Source: Sarocladium kiliense
Lineage: Eukaryota > Ascomycota > Sordariomycetes > Hypocreales > Sarocladiaceae
Assembly: GCA_030734395.1 (NCBI GenBank)
Contig: JAUZTG010000042.1
Coordinates: 1,302,001-1,366,000 of the forward strand
Direction of reading: 5' to 3'
Length of the DNA stretch: 64,000 nucleotides
This document shows, in pieces, positions 11,316 through 22,264 of this stretch. The notes beneath the pieces were generated by a model. That model had not been told where the DNA came from, searched no databases, and saw only the letters and a list, made by a program, of their open reading frames with translations. The position numbers and the translations under genes are program-made. Every line of letters starts with the position of its first letter. The stretch's first letter is position 1.

Positions 11316-12265
11316 TAAGTGTTGAAGGCAAATGAAGAAAAAGGCAGATGTTGTTGCCTTGACCACACCAATCCTCAGGATCACAATGCAAAGTGTTTGT
11401 TCCTGTGGTAGGTAGCCGATGATGGCCCCGCGGTGACGCGACAAGCCGGGATCCCTGTCCTTTCACTGAACGCCACCATCAGTCAGTCACCAGAAGCAAA
11501 GACCACCTCCTTCACTAGCAGGGGAAATCTCCGATCGACGCGATAATGGCAGGGACCAACAAAGCAACGAAAACAGGGCGCGTTTGATTGCAGGGCAGCG
11601 TTGAAGGATGCACATACCAACAGCAGGAAGTGAGAAGCGAGGAGACCGGTGGCGTTCAGGTCGCAGGAGAGGTATGACAAGGAGTAAGAGAAAGGGCGCG
11701 AGAGCGAGATTGAGTGTCTCGAGGGGCGGCAGCAGGTATTTGGGATCGGTGTCAATTTCGCCGCCCAATTTTGTGGCAGCTGAGATGCTGCAGTGGCAGG
11801 GCGCGTGTCTCTGTCACTTCAAAGTTGGTTCTGCAAGCGAGAGGGGCGAGAGGGTTGCACATCTGCACGTCCATCGTTGATTATTAGCCGCTGTCTGCGA
11901 TTCACTATTCGTTTGACCGTGTGTGTCATGCGGGCGGCGCGTTGCCACATCCTTGGCACCGATGGGGCTGACGCGACCGGTATGCGACAGCACGTGACCT
12001 AGGCAGCCACGGTTGAATTGAGGCTTAGCGTTGCGTGAATCGTGGCTTGTGAACCTTGCAGCCTGGAGGTCCTTCCGACTAATCCTTTCTGCCTCGTATC
12101 CAAGGCAAGACACTTCCGCTGCGGTGCCCCACATCACTGACGACAGCTTCGGTCACTGGGAGGCACGACAGCCCCGCCAACCACCAGTCGACATACTGCC
12201 AATTGCGCGCAGCTTCTAACAGCACATCGCCTGCTTCATACACAGGCTCGCGCACCACAGTCAAG
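11316..12265. other. Divergent intergenic region before ARPC3
   Basis: About 950 bases separate two divergently transcribed genes, so it should hold both promoters. No open frame with coding character or RNA gene was found. Confidence 0.4.
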
Positions 12266-13029
12266 ATGCCGGTGTGTAGCCCTCATTATTCATTAGTCCA
12301 ATGTTGGGAGGTGGCTTCGACCAGCTTGGCTGCGAAGGAGCTTACTCTAGAGTCGCATGTAGCTTCGCTGACATCAATCATCTAGGCCTACAATTCAGTC
12401 TTCAACAATGACCCCAATCCTCCACGTCTGATTGGGAACTTCCCTCTTTTCCCTCTCCGAACAAAGACACGAGGCCCGGCATATACACTCCCAATCCCGA
12501 ACCCGCCATTGCCTGCCTACGAGTCGCCCGATCCAGATAGCGAGAGCTACGACATTCTTGACGAGGTCCTCGCTGTCTTCCGTGCAAACACCTTCTTCCG
12601 GAACTTCGAGATCCAGGGACCAGCAGACAGGCTGCTCGTATATGGCATCCTATTCGTCAGCGATTGTCTGACCAAGATCCGACCTTCCGCCACAGCCCGG
12701 GATGCGCAGAAAGATGTGATGAACCTGGCGCTGGACCTCAACTTCGCCATTCCTGGTGACCCAGGTTTCCCCCTTAATCAGGTGAGTTGGGTCAATATAG
12801 GAGCGAGGTTCCCCGGATAGTCGGGGTTCTGAAGCTGACAATGGGTGTACAGATGTACGAACCACCGAGGGACCGACAGGAGGCGGAAGGCCTGAAGCAA
12901 TACATGTCGCAAGTGAGGCAAGAGCTCGCCGTCCGGTTACTGGCGAGGGTATATGAGGAGGATGAGACCAAGCCTAGCAAATGGTGGCTCAGCTTCACGA
13001 AGCGGAAGTTCATGGGCAAGGCACTGTAA
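12266..13029 (+). CDS. ARC18: Arp2/3 complex subunit 3 (ARPC3, p21-Arc)
   Basis: Three exons: 12266-12271 (only ATG CCG), 12386-12781 and 12853-13029, giving 192 residues. The introns (12272-12385 and 12782-12852) are both phase 0 with standard GT and AG ends. The start MPAYNS, the middle segment SYDILDEVLAVFRANTFFR, the segment AIPGDPGFPLN and the end PSKWWLSFTKRKFMGKAL match the ARPC3 family along its whole length. The protein is a structural subunit of the seven-member Arp2/3 complex, which nucleates branched actin at cortical patches during endocytosis. The two-codon first exon is easily missed by gene finders. The gene is convergent with TRM6, with 124 bases between stops. Confidence 0.95.
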
Positions 13030-13153
13030 GGAGGTATCCCAGCATTGAGCGTACAACTACTAGACAACATGAAAACATGATCAGGCCACCGGAATGGAGT
13101 CCAAAGAAGCGTTTAGGCATTTGGATTTGGATGTCTCTTTCACCCTTACTCTA

Positions 13154-14965
13154 TCATGTTTCTGTCTTCTTCTTTGTGAACTTGCCTCTCGCCGAAACCT
13201 TTCCCTCGACGGGAATTGCACGCCATCCAGTGAAGAGATACCCTTCTGCACCTCCTCTACCCGTCATCAAGGGATGAGTTCTGCCCGGCAAGACCTGCCA
13301 CCTCTTCGCCCGACTTGTCTGCACTGTCGCACCTAGCAGTAGCGTCGGGTTGATGGGGAACTCGGGTGATCCCTCCCAATGCTCCAGGTCTGCATGGCTT
13401 CTGTTCTGAATTTCTGGCGGAGGATCAGATACCCAGGCAGCGCGGCGGGCTACGGTAAAGCAGTCCATCAGCTGGCTCAACGGCTCGATGTTAGGGCTGT
13501 AAATGGCAATAGGTGCGCCGCCTGCGAGAAGAGGTAGCGTGTTACGAAGTATGGAAACTGGGTCCATTGTGCTGGCAACAGCAAGGCCAGAGAAGCCTCC
13601 TGCACGGGCCTGATCGACGATATGTCTTGTCCGAGCCCACCGTCTTCGCTTCCGATGATAGTTGCCACGCCGCGTAGTTTTCCATGAGGCGAGCTCCTCG
13701 GCAGTCACATCTGGAGGATCTTCAGCGAAAGTCAGGTCGTCCTCAGGCTGGAGCAGCTGCAGCCAGGTAAGGGGGAGGAGGTTCGTGAACAGAGGATGGT
13801 ATGGGTAGGTTGGGTTCGGATCAGCGTGGTCGTAGTCGTAGTACTTGAGAAGAGAGAGGTTGGCTTGAGGATTCTGGTGGATGAGAGTGATGGTGTTGTT
13901 TGGTGCGTAATGGATGTCGAAGTCATCGGCCTGCGGTCGACGTTTTCTTGGTCGCTCCTCGTCTGCTGAGGCTTCTGGCCGCTCATGTCCTGGGAGGCCT
14001 TTGCTCGTCGCACCTTCTTGTGTTCCTTCGCCAGCCTTCTCCGTATGTTCATTGCTCTTGCTTGAGACTTCAGCACTCCAATTACTCTCCTTTGGCGGCG
14101 CCTGAAGTATGCCCATCCTCTCAGCCATCGCGCCCACCAGGAGACCTCCCGTATCGTCGACCATCAACCAGCGACCTCCAAGCGGGCCTGCCTCTGCGGC
14201 ACCCTCCTTCGGAGGCGCAGCAAAATGGACGTCAGCCCAGCATCCAATAAGCCCAAGCATTTCTTCACGGATCTCCATGATCTTGGAGGCATCGCGCTCC
14301 TCCAGTTGCCATTGCGCCAGCCGTGAGATATCCAATGGCAGGACAGTGAAGCGACGGATGTATTTTTTCGTCTTAAGAAGCTTGTACTTCGCCAGCGAGT
14401 AAGCTGTCTTCTGTTCAAGGGCGGTATGTGATAAGAGAAGCTTTGCGATCAGTTCCTGCCCGGCGGCTGTACCACTTCGCTTGAGCTCTTCAATCTCGTC
14501 TGCTGTGAGTGTCTGGCGTGCCGTGTCGTCCAGTATCTCTTTATTTGACCGCACCAAGACCTTCCCAGTTTCGTCGACAAGCGTTAGCTCCTCTCCGTCT
14601 TCAGGAACCAGAACCGCATCATCTGCGTCTACATCTTCGGACTCCTCATTCGCATTCGTCTCGGCGAGCGCAGCAGCATTGAGCTCGGTTCCAGGAACGA
14701 CTCGTAAACGAGAGAAAGACTCGCCATCCCGCTTGTCCTGGACTTCGTACGTCAAGTGGAAAGGTCGATCGATTATCAGATTGCTTGGGAATGACCCATA
14801 CTTGCCAAGGGCAATTGTCCTGGAAGAGAAGTCAGCTGGAGAGCGTGGGCAAACTGGGTTGAGGGGCCTGTCGCACGTGCTTGGGATGACCTGGAGGACC
14901 TTGACGCTGTCGTTGGGGAGTCTCAAGGCAACCCAGCCATTTTCTCGAACCAGGTTTCGAGGCAT
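13154..14965 (-). CDS. TRM6: tRNA (adenine-58-N1)-methyltransferase non-catalytic subunit
   Basis: Two exons on the minus strand: 14965-14877 and 14819-13154, giving 584 residues. The 57-nt intron (14876-14820; donor GTGCGA, branch AGCTGAC, acceptor TTCCAG) must be removed; read-through would insert about 19 residues between IPST and TIALGKYG. The N-terminal OB-like part, the segment KTAYSLAKYKLLKTKKYIRR and the C-terminal Rossmann-like region ending in GWRAIP identify Gcd10/Trm6. This subunit binds tRNA and pairs with the catalytic Trm61 in the nucleus to make m1A58, which is needed for initiator tRNA-Met stability. An acidic insertion and a KR-rich linker (around residues 310-350) are probably disordered. 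Confidence 0.93.
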   Translation of the reverse strand: MPRNLVRENGWVALRLPNDSVKVLQVIPSTCDRPLNPVCPRSPADFSSRTIALGKYGSFPSNLIIDRPFHLTYEVQDKRDGESFSRLRVVPGTELNAAALAETNANEESEDVDADDAVLVPEDGEELTLVDETGKVLVRSNKEILDDTARQTLTADEIEELKRSGTAAGQELIAKLLLSHTALEQKTAYSLAKYKLLKTKKYIRRFTVLPLDISRLAQWQLEERDASKIMEIREEMLGLIGCWADVHFAAPPKEGAAEAGPLGGRWLMVDDTGGLLVGAMAERMGILQAPPKESNWSAEVSSKSNEHTEKAGEGTQEGATSKGLPGHERPEASADEERPRKRRPQADDFDIHYAPNNTITLIHQNPQANLSLLKYYDYDHADPNPTYPYHPLFTNLLPLTWLQLLQPEDDLTFAEDPPDVTAEELASWKTTRRGNYHRKRRRWARTRHIVDQARAGGFSGLAVASTMDPVSILRNTLPLLAGGAPIAIYSPNIEPLSQLMDCFTVARRAAWVSDPPPEIQNRSHADLEHWEGSPEFPINPTLLLGATVQTSRAKRWQVLPGRTHPLMTGRGGAEGYLFTGWRAIPVEGKVSARGKFTKKKTET

Positions 14966-16890
14966 ACTGCGCGATCGAGCCTCAATGCGACGTGGTGCCG
15001 TGTCGCGTCAACCTATGATGGTGGCTGTTTCTGGCGTTTGCAGGTTCACAAAATATTTCCAGGGTCTGACTCGGTCCCGCCACGCCCCGCCGCATATCAC
15101 GACTCAAGCATCCTTCACTTCACCAAGGTAGGTCTGCAATGGAGATGTGCAAGCAACCCGTCTGGCAAATCACTGCCAGAATTCATGCGCAACAATTAGG
15201 TGTCTTATGGCGTAAGGAGATGAACATAATTGTCTTATCATGTTAAGATGAAAAATCAACATTTTTATAGTACGGAAGGTCGTGCTGTTCAGAATCGTGA
15301 GGGCCGCACACGTAGATTAAGCCCGTAGTCAAACTGGGGGACAATTATTAATAGACCAGAATCTGAAATACATGTTTCGTATCTCCCGAATATTTCCACA
15401 GCAGCGTGCCGATACTAAGAAGCGCGTAATCGGCGACGATCCCCCCGTTCCCTGCCAAGGGATCTTGCACCCGAGGGTAATTCCACCGAGTTTTGTTCAC
15501 TACGAAGTACATGCAGCGCGGATGACCTGCCTGTCAGTTATGATTGACATAGCTGACATAAATCCATGATCAGGTCCACAGTCGTGACGGAACTTCGATC
15601 CCGGAGAATCAAGATAGGATAGTATCCGATTCCAAGAACACTTCGAACCTCGCCGGCTCTCGTCACATGCACAGTCAACTCTGCCACTCATCAACTCCCA
15701 GTAGCCATCTGCAGCCGTTTATTTTCTGTAATTGTATGCGGGATTCGCTCCTGAGATCAAGTTAGTTATGTAATGGGGGAATAAGTGACCCCATTGTTCA
15801 AAGTCAAAGCCCCTCCTCTCTAACAGAAGCTTTTGGGTCTTTGACGTTAACGGCGGGTGACTAACGGACACTTAAAGACTCATATAGGGAGCTCTGTAAG
15901 CAATTTTGAACTGTAATCTGATTCGACGGCATGAGACCACAGTGTTGGGGTATCGGAAACTGTCATCGTATAGACTTCCTCATTGTATAAACTTCCTTGA
16001 TCAGGCTTTGCCCTTGCTGCACAAAACGGCATCATCGACTCCCTCAGAACCTGAAATGCCTTGGTAATATGATTATGTTCGAGCTTCCCCGAAAGGAATT
16101 ACATACTGACCGGCCACTGCTTTTGGTCAACTCATTCATGTCCTGTGCAAGGATTCAGCATTGGCCCAACCCCTAAACTGCCACTTCTCTTATATGCCGA
16201 TGCTGAGTGCTTTCTTGGACTGTAATTGTACCTTCTCGGCTTCTTCGAGATTTGATTGGGCTCACGTTCAAGCTCTGGTCTCAAGTTCCCAATAAAACCA
16301 ACGTGGCCCACCTCAATGAATCAGGAGATAGCAGGCTGGGTAGCTTCCATTCCAGCCCTTCTTAATTGAAGCTTAATCAAGTTCGAGCCGTAGCTTATTC
16401 GGCCGCTGTCAACTCTGAGTGAAAGTCAATTGCATTGGCTTCTAAGCTTTCGATCGTCATCTTGTTTTAATCAATTTCCGGAATCCACGACAGCATCTCG
16501 AACTTCTCGGTGGAGATTGTACTTGGTCGCTCCAACATCACGACTGGCCAGGGACTTTCGAGGAAAACCTTCGAGACTCGGCAAACCTCGTTGGATCTAC
16601 AACGATTAGAGATCTTCCGAAGCGTTCGGCAGTTCATTCGGACAACGGGGCTCTGTTAACCTTCATCATGATCTATGAGGTTACTGTGACTTCAGTTGGA
16701 TTGTCTCAACGACAAAGCCGCTGGATGAGTGAAATATTGGTCTTTGAAGAGGATTGAAGCAGCTTCATGGCAAGTATAAGAAGCTTCTGCTTTCCGGTGC
16801 ATTCCAATCATTCTGTCTCTCTCTCTCCTCATCAGCCATTCTCTTGAACAAACACTATTCACCCTCGTTGAACGCTCCCATACGCTTACC
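14966..16890. other. Intergenic region, TRM6 to secreted repeat protein
   Basis: About 1.9 kb, AT-richer than its flanks. The last 150 bases have the look of a fungal promoter and leader, with a TATA-like TATAAG at 16775-16780 and a CT-rich run just before the start codon at 16891. No gene is supported in the rest. Confidence 0.4.
16775..16780 (+). promoter_or_regulatory. TATA-like element of the secreted His-rich gene
   Basis: TATAAG lies about 111 bases upstream of the ATG at 16891 and is followed by a pyrimidine-rich stretch (16812-16830). That is the usual layout of strongly expressed filamentous-fungal genes. The start site itself cannot be determined. Confidence 0.35.
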
Positions 16891-18723
16891 ATGCGTACAT
16901 CCATCCTGGCTGCCGTCGCGGGCGGCTTCGCCAGCGCCTCTGCCAATCTCAAGGTCGAGTCCATTGCCCGCATCAGCTCTCCCAAGAGTCTGGAGCGTGG
17001 CCACTGCGACTCTTTGGACCCCTGCAAGTATGCTCCTCCTGGATCTTACGTCCCGGATCCGAAGACTTTCTTCCTCCCCAATGTCCACAACAAGCGTGAC
17101 AACCACTGGGGACTCTGCAAGCACGACGCCTACTGCAATGATCATGAGATCTTCAGCAAGGTCAAGTTTGACTTCAAGGGCGACTCCCTCGTCTTCGACT
17201 TCAACATCCCTGGTGCGCACTATGAGGATGTTGAGATCAAGATCCAGCGCGAGGCTCCTCCCACCGAACTCTCCCCAAAGTTCAACTATCACAATGGCCA
17301 CTGCCGCCCCAACCACCACGGCGGCCTGAGCTGCAGCCTTCCCTACCATGCTCTCAACTGCAATGGCTGGCAGGAAATGTGCCCTGCTAAGGATGAAGGT
17401 GGCTGGGTCTTCTATGTCCAGATCAAGCTCGTCATCAACCTCTATGGCAGGAGAATCACTCTCTACAACCAGGCTATCGAGAAATCGACTCGTACATGCT
17501 GGTTCTCCCTCAGCTACTGCTGCACCAAGTGCCCTGACTGCCACCACCCTCCGGCACCGGCACTGTGCCCCAAGCCTTGCCATGATCACAAGTACCCCGA
17601 GCCTCATAAGTGCAACCACGGCTGCCACAAGCCTTACCCTCAGCACCACGCGAAGCCTTACCCGCATCATGAACACAAGCCTTACCCGCACCACTACCCA
17701 AAGCCTTGCCCGCACAAGCACCACCCGCAGCCATGCCACAAGTGCCACCAGCCTCACTGGCCGCGCGTTGAAGAGCGTGCCTATGTTGCGCCCGCAGGTC
17801 CGGCTGCTCAAGGTCCGGCTGCCCATGGTCCCGCCGCTCAAGGTCCGGCTGCTCAAGGTCCGGCTGCCCATGGTCCCGCCGCTCAAGGTCCGGCTGCTCA
17901 AGGTCCGGCTGCTCAAGGTCCGGCTGCTCAAGGTCCGGCTGCTCAAGGTCCGGCTGCTCAAGGTCCGGCTGCTCAAGGTCCCGCTGCCCATGGTCCCGCC
18001 GCTCAAGGTCCCGCTGCCCATGGTCCTGCTTCTCAAGGTCCTGCTGCTCACGGTACTGTTGTCCACGGCCCTGGATCTAAGCGCCCTACCTCCAAGGGCC
18101 CCGCCGTCAAACGTCCTGGCAGTCACAACTCGCACTCATGGCCTCACAGCCATCAGCACAAGGGAACCCACCACCACCACGGCCAGGAGATTGATGTTGC
18201 TTGCCAGAGCGCTCAGGTGGTTATCTTTGGCCAGGGCGCGCACTCTCACCGACTGAAGGAGCTGGGCCACTATCCCGGCCACGAGGAGTGCAAGCACCGC
18301 GAGGGCCACTACCACACCTACGTCAAGCATGATCTCGAGGTCACTGTTGCTGGTGCCCTGGAGCTCAACAATAACGCCTTCGGCTCTTTCGTCGTTGAGT
18401 TCGATAAGTACAACAAGGATACCGAGATCATCATCAAGATCGATGTCTGGAATGCCCTGTACTACGTCGTCGAGGCTGCCGTCTTCATTGACTGCAAGGA
18501 GGGCATTGAGCACGGCTGGGGTGGCCACCATGGCGCGCACATCTGCCGTCCTGAGACCTTCCCCTTCTGGTATGTCGACGAGAAGGGCATTGGCAACTAT
18601 GACTTCCACATCAAGGATGAATTCAAGTGCAAGGGCGACTACGTCTTTGCTCTCTGGGTCAAGGTCTGCATTGCGGATGAGCGCAGCGACTGCCACTACC
18701 ACCACGTTCCTCTGAGCGCTTAA
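16891..18723 (+). CDS. Secreted His/Cys-rich protein with central GPAA(Q/H) repeats
   Basis: A single exon of 610 residues with codon use like its neighbours. Residues 1 to about 19 form a signal peptide. Domain A (about 35-220) is Cys-rich, with conserved-looking Cys and Trp and a strand-like segment GGWVFYVQIKLVI. It is followed by a Pro/His/Cys/Lys-rich region (about 220-295). A tandem array of GPAAQ and GPAAH pentapeptides (about 303-392) follows, then a basic linker. Domain B (about 430-610) also ends in a strand-rich segment, GDYVFALWVKVCI. Domains A and B share the order acidic/hydrophobic strand, HHG, Cys, and a final aromatic strand, which suggests an internal duplication. I do not recognise a named family. 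His and Cys abundance suggests metal binding; a cell-wall, adhesion or effector role is inference only. Confidence 0.8.
   Translation: MRTSILAAVAGGFASASANLKVESIARISSPKSLERGHCDSLDPCKYAPPGSYVPDPKTFFLPNVHNKRDNHWGLCKHDAYCNDHEIFSKVKFDFKGDSLVFDFNIPGAHYEDVEIKIQREAPPTELSPKFNYHNGHCRPNHHGGLSCSLPYHALNCNGWQEMCPAKDEGGWVFYVQIKLVINLYGRRITLYNQAIEKSTRTCWFSLSYCCTKCPDCHHPPAPALCPKPCHDHKYPEPHKCNHGCHKPYPQHHAKPYPHHEHKPYPHHYPKPCPHKHHPQPCHKCHQPHWPRVEERAYVAPAGPAAQGPAAHGPAAQGPAAQGPAAHGPAAQGPAAQGPAAQGPAAQGPAAQGPAAQGPAAQGPAAHGPAAQGPAAHGPASQGPAAHGTVVHGPGSKRPTSKGPAVKRPGSHNSHSWPHSHQHKGTHHHHGQEIDVACQSAQVVIFGQGAHSHRLKELGHYPGHEECKHREGHYHTYVKHDLEVTVAGALELNNNAFGSFVVEFDKYNKDTEIIIKIDVWNALYYVVEAAVFIDCKEGIEHGWGGHHGAHICRPETFPFWYVDEKGIGNYDFHIKDEFKCKGDYVFALWVKVCIADERSDCHYHHVPLSA
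17797..18066 (+). repeat. 15-bp in-frame minisatellite (17 units plus one degenerate)
   Basis: Seventeen 15-bp units run from 17797 to 18051, each coding GPAAQ or GPAAH (one GPASQ). A degenerate unit coding GTVVH follows at 18052-18066. Most units are nearly identical at the DNA level (ggtccggctgctcaa type), and blocks of identical units (17887-17976) suggest recent slippage or unequal recombination. The array lies wholly inside the secreted-protein gene and keeps frame. Unit number is likely to vary between strains and may be misassembled from short reads. Confidence 0.95.
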
Positions 18724-20196
18724 GTTGGAAACTATGCGCTGCATGACTGCACGGGGTGTTATCAGGATCCGGTTGGAACGTTCGGAGCGAACAGACAATC
18801 GACGATACTAGACCCAAGGACGAGTAACGCCCTCGCAAGCAAGTTCGGATAGAATGAGGTGTGGACTAATAGAGTAGTTCGAATGGAGAAAAGTAATAGG
18901 AACTGGCTTCGTTCTCTCACACTTACGGAAATCGTCTGCTATGCATCGATGATAGAGGTAAACCCTGGCCCACCACGCGTCCGATAAGTTTCCCTGCAGT
19001 CCAACAGGTGCAAGTATTAGACCACGGACACGCCATGTCTCAGGTAGACCGTAATAAGGTTGCAGCAACACTTCGCATAAAAGCTCTCTAAAGCCACTGG
19101 TGATATCGTGTCTTGGGGTTATCAAACCCTGCTTCTACGTAACTTTCCAAATAGAGCACAAGCTCCCAGCCACCACCATTTCTGTGTTGAGTGATATCAT
19201 TCTGACAAAAGCGAAGATGGTCTTGCCAGTCTTTCGAGGCGTACAGTAAAGGCTGCTGGCTTAAGGGCGTTCTTATTGCTTCGACTTCAGGAGGAGTAGC
19301 TGCCTTTACAGTCTATATTATGCTTACTATTATCCACTGATTCAAGCATCGCTGTCTTGAATCCTTTGAGGACCGCGCCGCAAAAAGTATTCCTGCCCAT
19401 CAGCATTCTCTGCAGCACGCCAATGCCTCAAGTCAAGCTTGCGTGCTGTTGACCTGGCTTATGCATCACAGAGTAAGTCTGAGGGAACTATCTATGGACA
19501 GCTCATGCATCATGCATAGCTGACGCAGCGGCAAAACATGCCAGGACAGCAATAGTCCCTGTCAATGTCGAAACACTAAGCACCTAGTTCCCGTTCCGTG
19601 ACCGAAGGGTTTCTGGGAGGGTGTTGTCCGTCCGGCGCAAAGGGCGGTTTGAGCACGCGACCACTTGCTTTATCCAGAAACGACGACCGAGAAGCAATGA
19701 CACGAAACGAGCAATGGCCAGACACAATGCATATGCACGTCCATGGCTGCAAATGCCGCATCGCCCTTCACAATGCTTCTCTTCAGAACTCGGTAGTCCA
19801 TCGTGTTTTAGCCGTGGGGAAGGTCACAGAGGTGCAGCACCGCCTTGTCAATTGGGGCATTGTCGAGCAACGTGGGCATTTCCGCGGTTCCAATTGGCCA
19901 GAAAGTAAAAAGCTCCGGGAAACAGGCGACGTGGAGAAACGGGTTGCGTCGGAGGCTGCTGGGAAGCTGGTAAGATGGAGACAGTGGCGATAGGTTAACA
20001 TCATGATTTGCACGAAACCCACTGCTGTAGCTGTTAGTGTAGCATCCTTCGCCGCCACCGAGGCCTCGAGAACAACCCGAGAAAATCAGCGAGGCGGGGA
20101 TGCGATGGAGGCTGCCAAGTCAAGCTGGATCCCAGCTGGGATAGCCTCTCCGCCTCAGTTCCTCAGTCCTCCGTCTTCGTCTCCCAACCACAGACA

Positions 20197-20202
20197 CACG
20201 TG
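20197..20202 (+). promoter_or_regulatory. CACGTG box, possible NUC-1/Pho4 site
   Basis: The perfect hexamer CACGTG, about 2.07 kb upstream of the phosphate permease ATG. NUC-1 (Neurospora) and Pho4 (yeast) bind CACGTG at phosphate-starvation genes. The distance is large, and the hexamer occurs by chance, so the assignment is tentative. Confidence 0.25.
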
Positions 20203-20643
20203 CACAATCCGGGGCTTTGATTGGTCCTGTATAAGCTGCCAGATCTGCCCTCCACCAGCACGGCATGACACTAGAGCGCGAAGGGACGGGCTGCAGTGGC
20301 ACTTAGGGCCCCGGGGGTTGGCCCTGCGCCTCTGAGCGGCAACTGTAATTTTCGTCGCCTTAGGGCGCTTGAGGCGCTGTGCTTTTAGAATTTTAGAGTT
20401 GTGTGTTAGAGTTGTTTTCTGGATCCCACCGACCGCCTGTGTTGGCGCACCCCCGGGTTGGTTTACGGCTTCTTGAATCGGGCCTCTTCACCAGCTTCGT
20501 ATGGCATTGAGTCGTAGAATGTTCCACCTGAACGGCGGTCGAATCGCTCCTATTCGCCTTGACAAGGAAAGAAGTCGTCTCCTCCACCCCTCCGAGGAGC
20601 TTTGACCTGGTGAAGCCGTTCGCTCCAGCACTCAGCGTTACAG

Positions 20644-20649
20644 CACGTG
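20644..20649 (+). promoter_or_regulatory. CACGTG box, possible NUC-1/Pho4 site
   Basis: A second CACGTG, inside the palindrome GCACGTGC, about 1.6 kb upstream of the phosphate permease ATG. Same reasoning and caution as for the box at 20197. Confidence 0.3.
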
Positions 20650-21410
20650 CTCACTTGCCTTCTTCGACTCTGACCCTGGGCTGGCCCATCATCGTCTCAG
20701 AACGCGTCCACGTTCCCTTTTCTCTGGGCAAGGACCCTAGATCGCACTGACGCTCCTCAAGTTCTTCAACTGCCACCGAAGTGCGGGTCGGTACATGTTT
20801 CGCCGAGAGATACCTTGGCAGCAGTGGAAGCTGATTGGAAGTTTTTCTCCTGTCGGCATCTTGTGAAAACGATGCTATCGTCACAAAGAAGGCTATGAAT
20901 AGTATCATATAGACTGCAACTAATCATTTTGTCGGAGGCAGTTTTAGAATCTCAACTGCCGAGGTCTCACCCTGATGATCGTCCTGGTTAGGGTCCAAGC
21001 GCCACACAGAGGCGAGACACCAGGCGAGGGTCTGAAGCTTAACAATAAGGTTAATCATGGCATCTCGAAACAAACAGCCAGGAGTTTCCGTTGCTTTTTT
21101 TGTAACCTCCGACTGGTTCTGCTCTGGGTCTGCGGGGGGTTTCGAGACGATGGCTACGACGACGCCTCGGACATTTTGAGAAGAATAAGCTTTTGGTTCT
21201 CGCGCTGATCAAACAGAAACATCAGACTCGCCTAACAAATCATCACCACTGTGCCATGCCCGTCGCATCAGGGCGTCTTGAGGAAAGGATCGCCCAGCTT
21301 TCAGTTCAGTCTTCTCTACGGAGCCTTCATTGACCGAATCCCTCGTCTTCACGCAACCGGCGACCCGCCACTGTCGCCACGCCCCTCTTGAGGTCCTCCT
21401 GTCCCCGACA

Positions 21411-21424
21411 CCCCCCCCCCCCCC
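21411..21424. repeat. Poly-C tract (14 C)
   Basis: Fourteen consecutive C upstream of the phosphate permease leader. It is a slippage-prone homopolymer whose true length may differ. Confidence 0.8.
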
Positions 21425-21975
21425 TCTCCACACAAATCCTGTCCCCTGTAGTTGAGCCCACCTAGGCAATTCCTCACGCGACCGCTTTCCCCGAGTGTTG
21501 AGGCTTTCGACGTCCTGTATTGACTGGTGAAGAGGAGCGTCTCATTGCACTTGTCTATGGCTTCCCAATGTTGTGCTTGAAGCTCGGTCTCAAGGAGAGG
21601 TCGAGGACCTCACAAGGAGGAGGAACAGAGTCATCTCCAGGGAAACATCCCGGCCTGTTGTAAGCCAAGACTTCAAGAGCAACGCCACATACGACCAGCC
21701 GAGCAAGAGTCAAGCAAGCCAGGAACATTCTCAGCTCCATCCTGGTCCAGATCCGCAACGCATCCCGACTACCTCATTCAGGCAAGGAAGCACACGACCC
21801 ACGACCGAGCCGCTGCCCACCATCCATCGATCCATCCATCCCTCCATCCCACTTCTGTCGACCGACGCCGATTTCTTGGTGCGGGAAAACTGCAGAGGGT
21901 TTCGACAGCTTTAGAACAAAACGGGGCGAAGGCGCGCGGTACACGCCGAGGGTGCTCCCACAGGATCGAGGAAAG

Positions 21976-21982
21976 TATATAT
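21976..21982 (+). promoter_or_regulatory. TATA-like element of the phosphate permease gene
   Basis: TATATAT lies about 283 bases before the ATG at 22265. It is followed by about 250 bases of CT-rich sequence typical of a fungal 5' UTR. Confidence 0.4.
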
Positions 21983-22264
21983 CCCTCTTTGCCCATCGTC
22001 CGTCGAACTCTCTCCTCTTTCTTCTCTTCCTACGATCATCAAACTCTTGCATCCTCCTCCCGCTCTTTGCTCACCCCACATTCTGTCTGGGTTGTGTTGC
22101 TGCACTTCACAGCCTTACCTTGACGGCGAGGTTTTGAGTGAGCTCTCTACACCCACCGACTCTCCTCCTTTCGCTCTTCTTTACTGTTGAGCAATCCTCT
22201 TCTACTCCCCTCCTACACATTTTCAGGCCAATTCGTCCTTGACGGGCGAACACATCCCTCCATC

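Larger units (their letters stand above)
18724..22264. other. 3.5-kb intergenic region and phosphate permease promoter
   Basis: No gene is supported; the small open frames here lack consistent coding features. The right part looks like a long promoter and CT-rich leader. It contains CACGTG boxes at 20197-20202 and 20644-20649, a 14-C run at 21411-21424, an ATCC-type microsatellite around 21819-21850 and a TATA-like TATATAT at 21976-21982. Confidence 0.45.

Noticed and set aside
17797..18066. Regular short repeats resembling an array
   Set aside because: Not CRISPR: the units are contiguous without spacers and code in frame for a pentapeptide repeat in a eukaryotic gene.
16855..18135. 426-codon minus-strand open frame antisense to the secreted His-rich gene, with SSRTL repeats
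   Set aside because: It is the mirror of the 15-bp repeat array in another frame, and the plus-strand frame has the signal peptide, stop-to-stop integrity and sensible composition.
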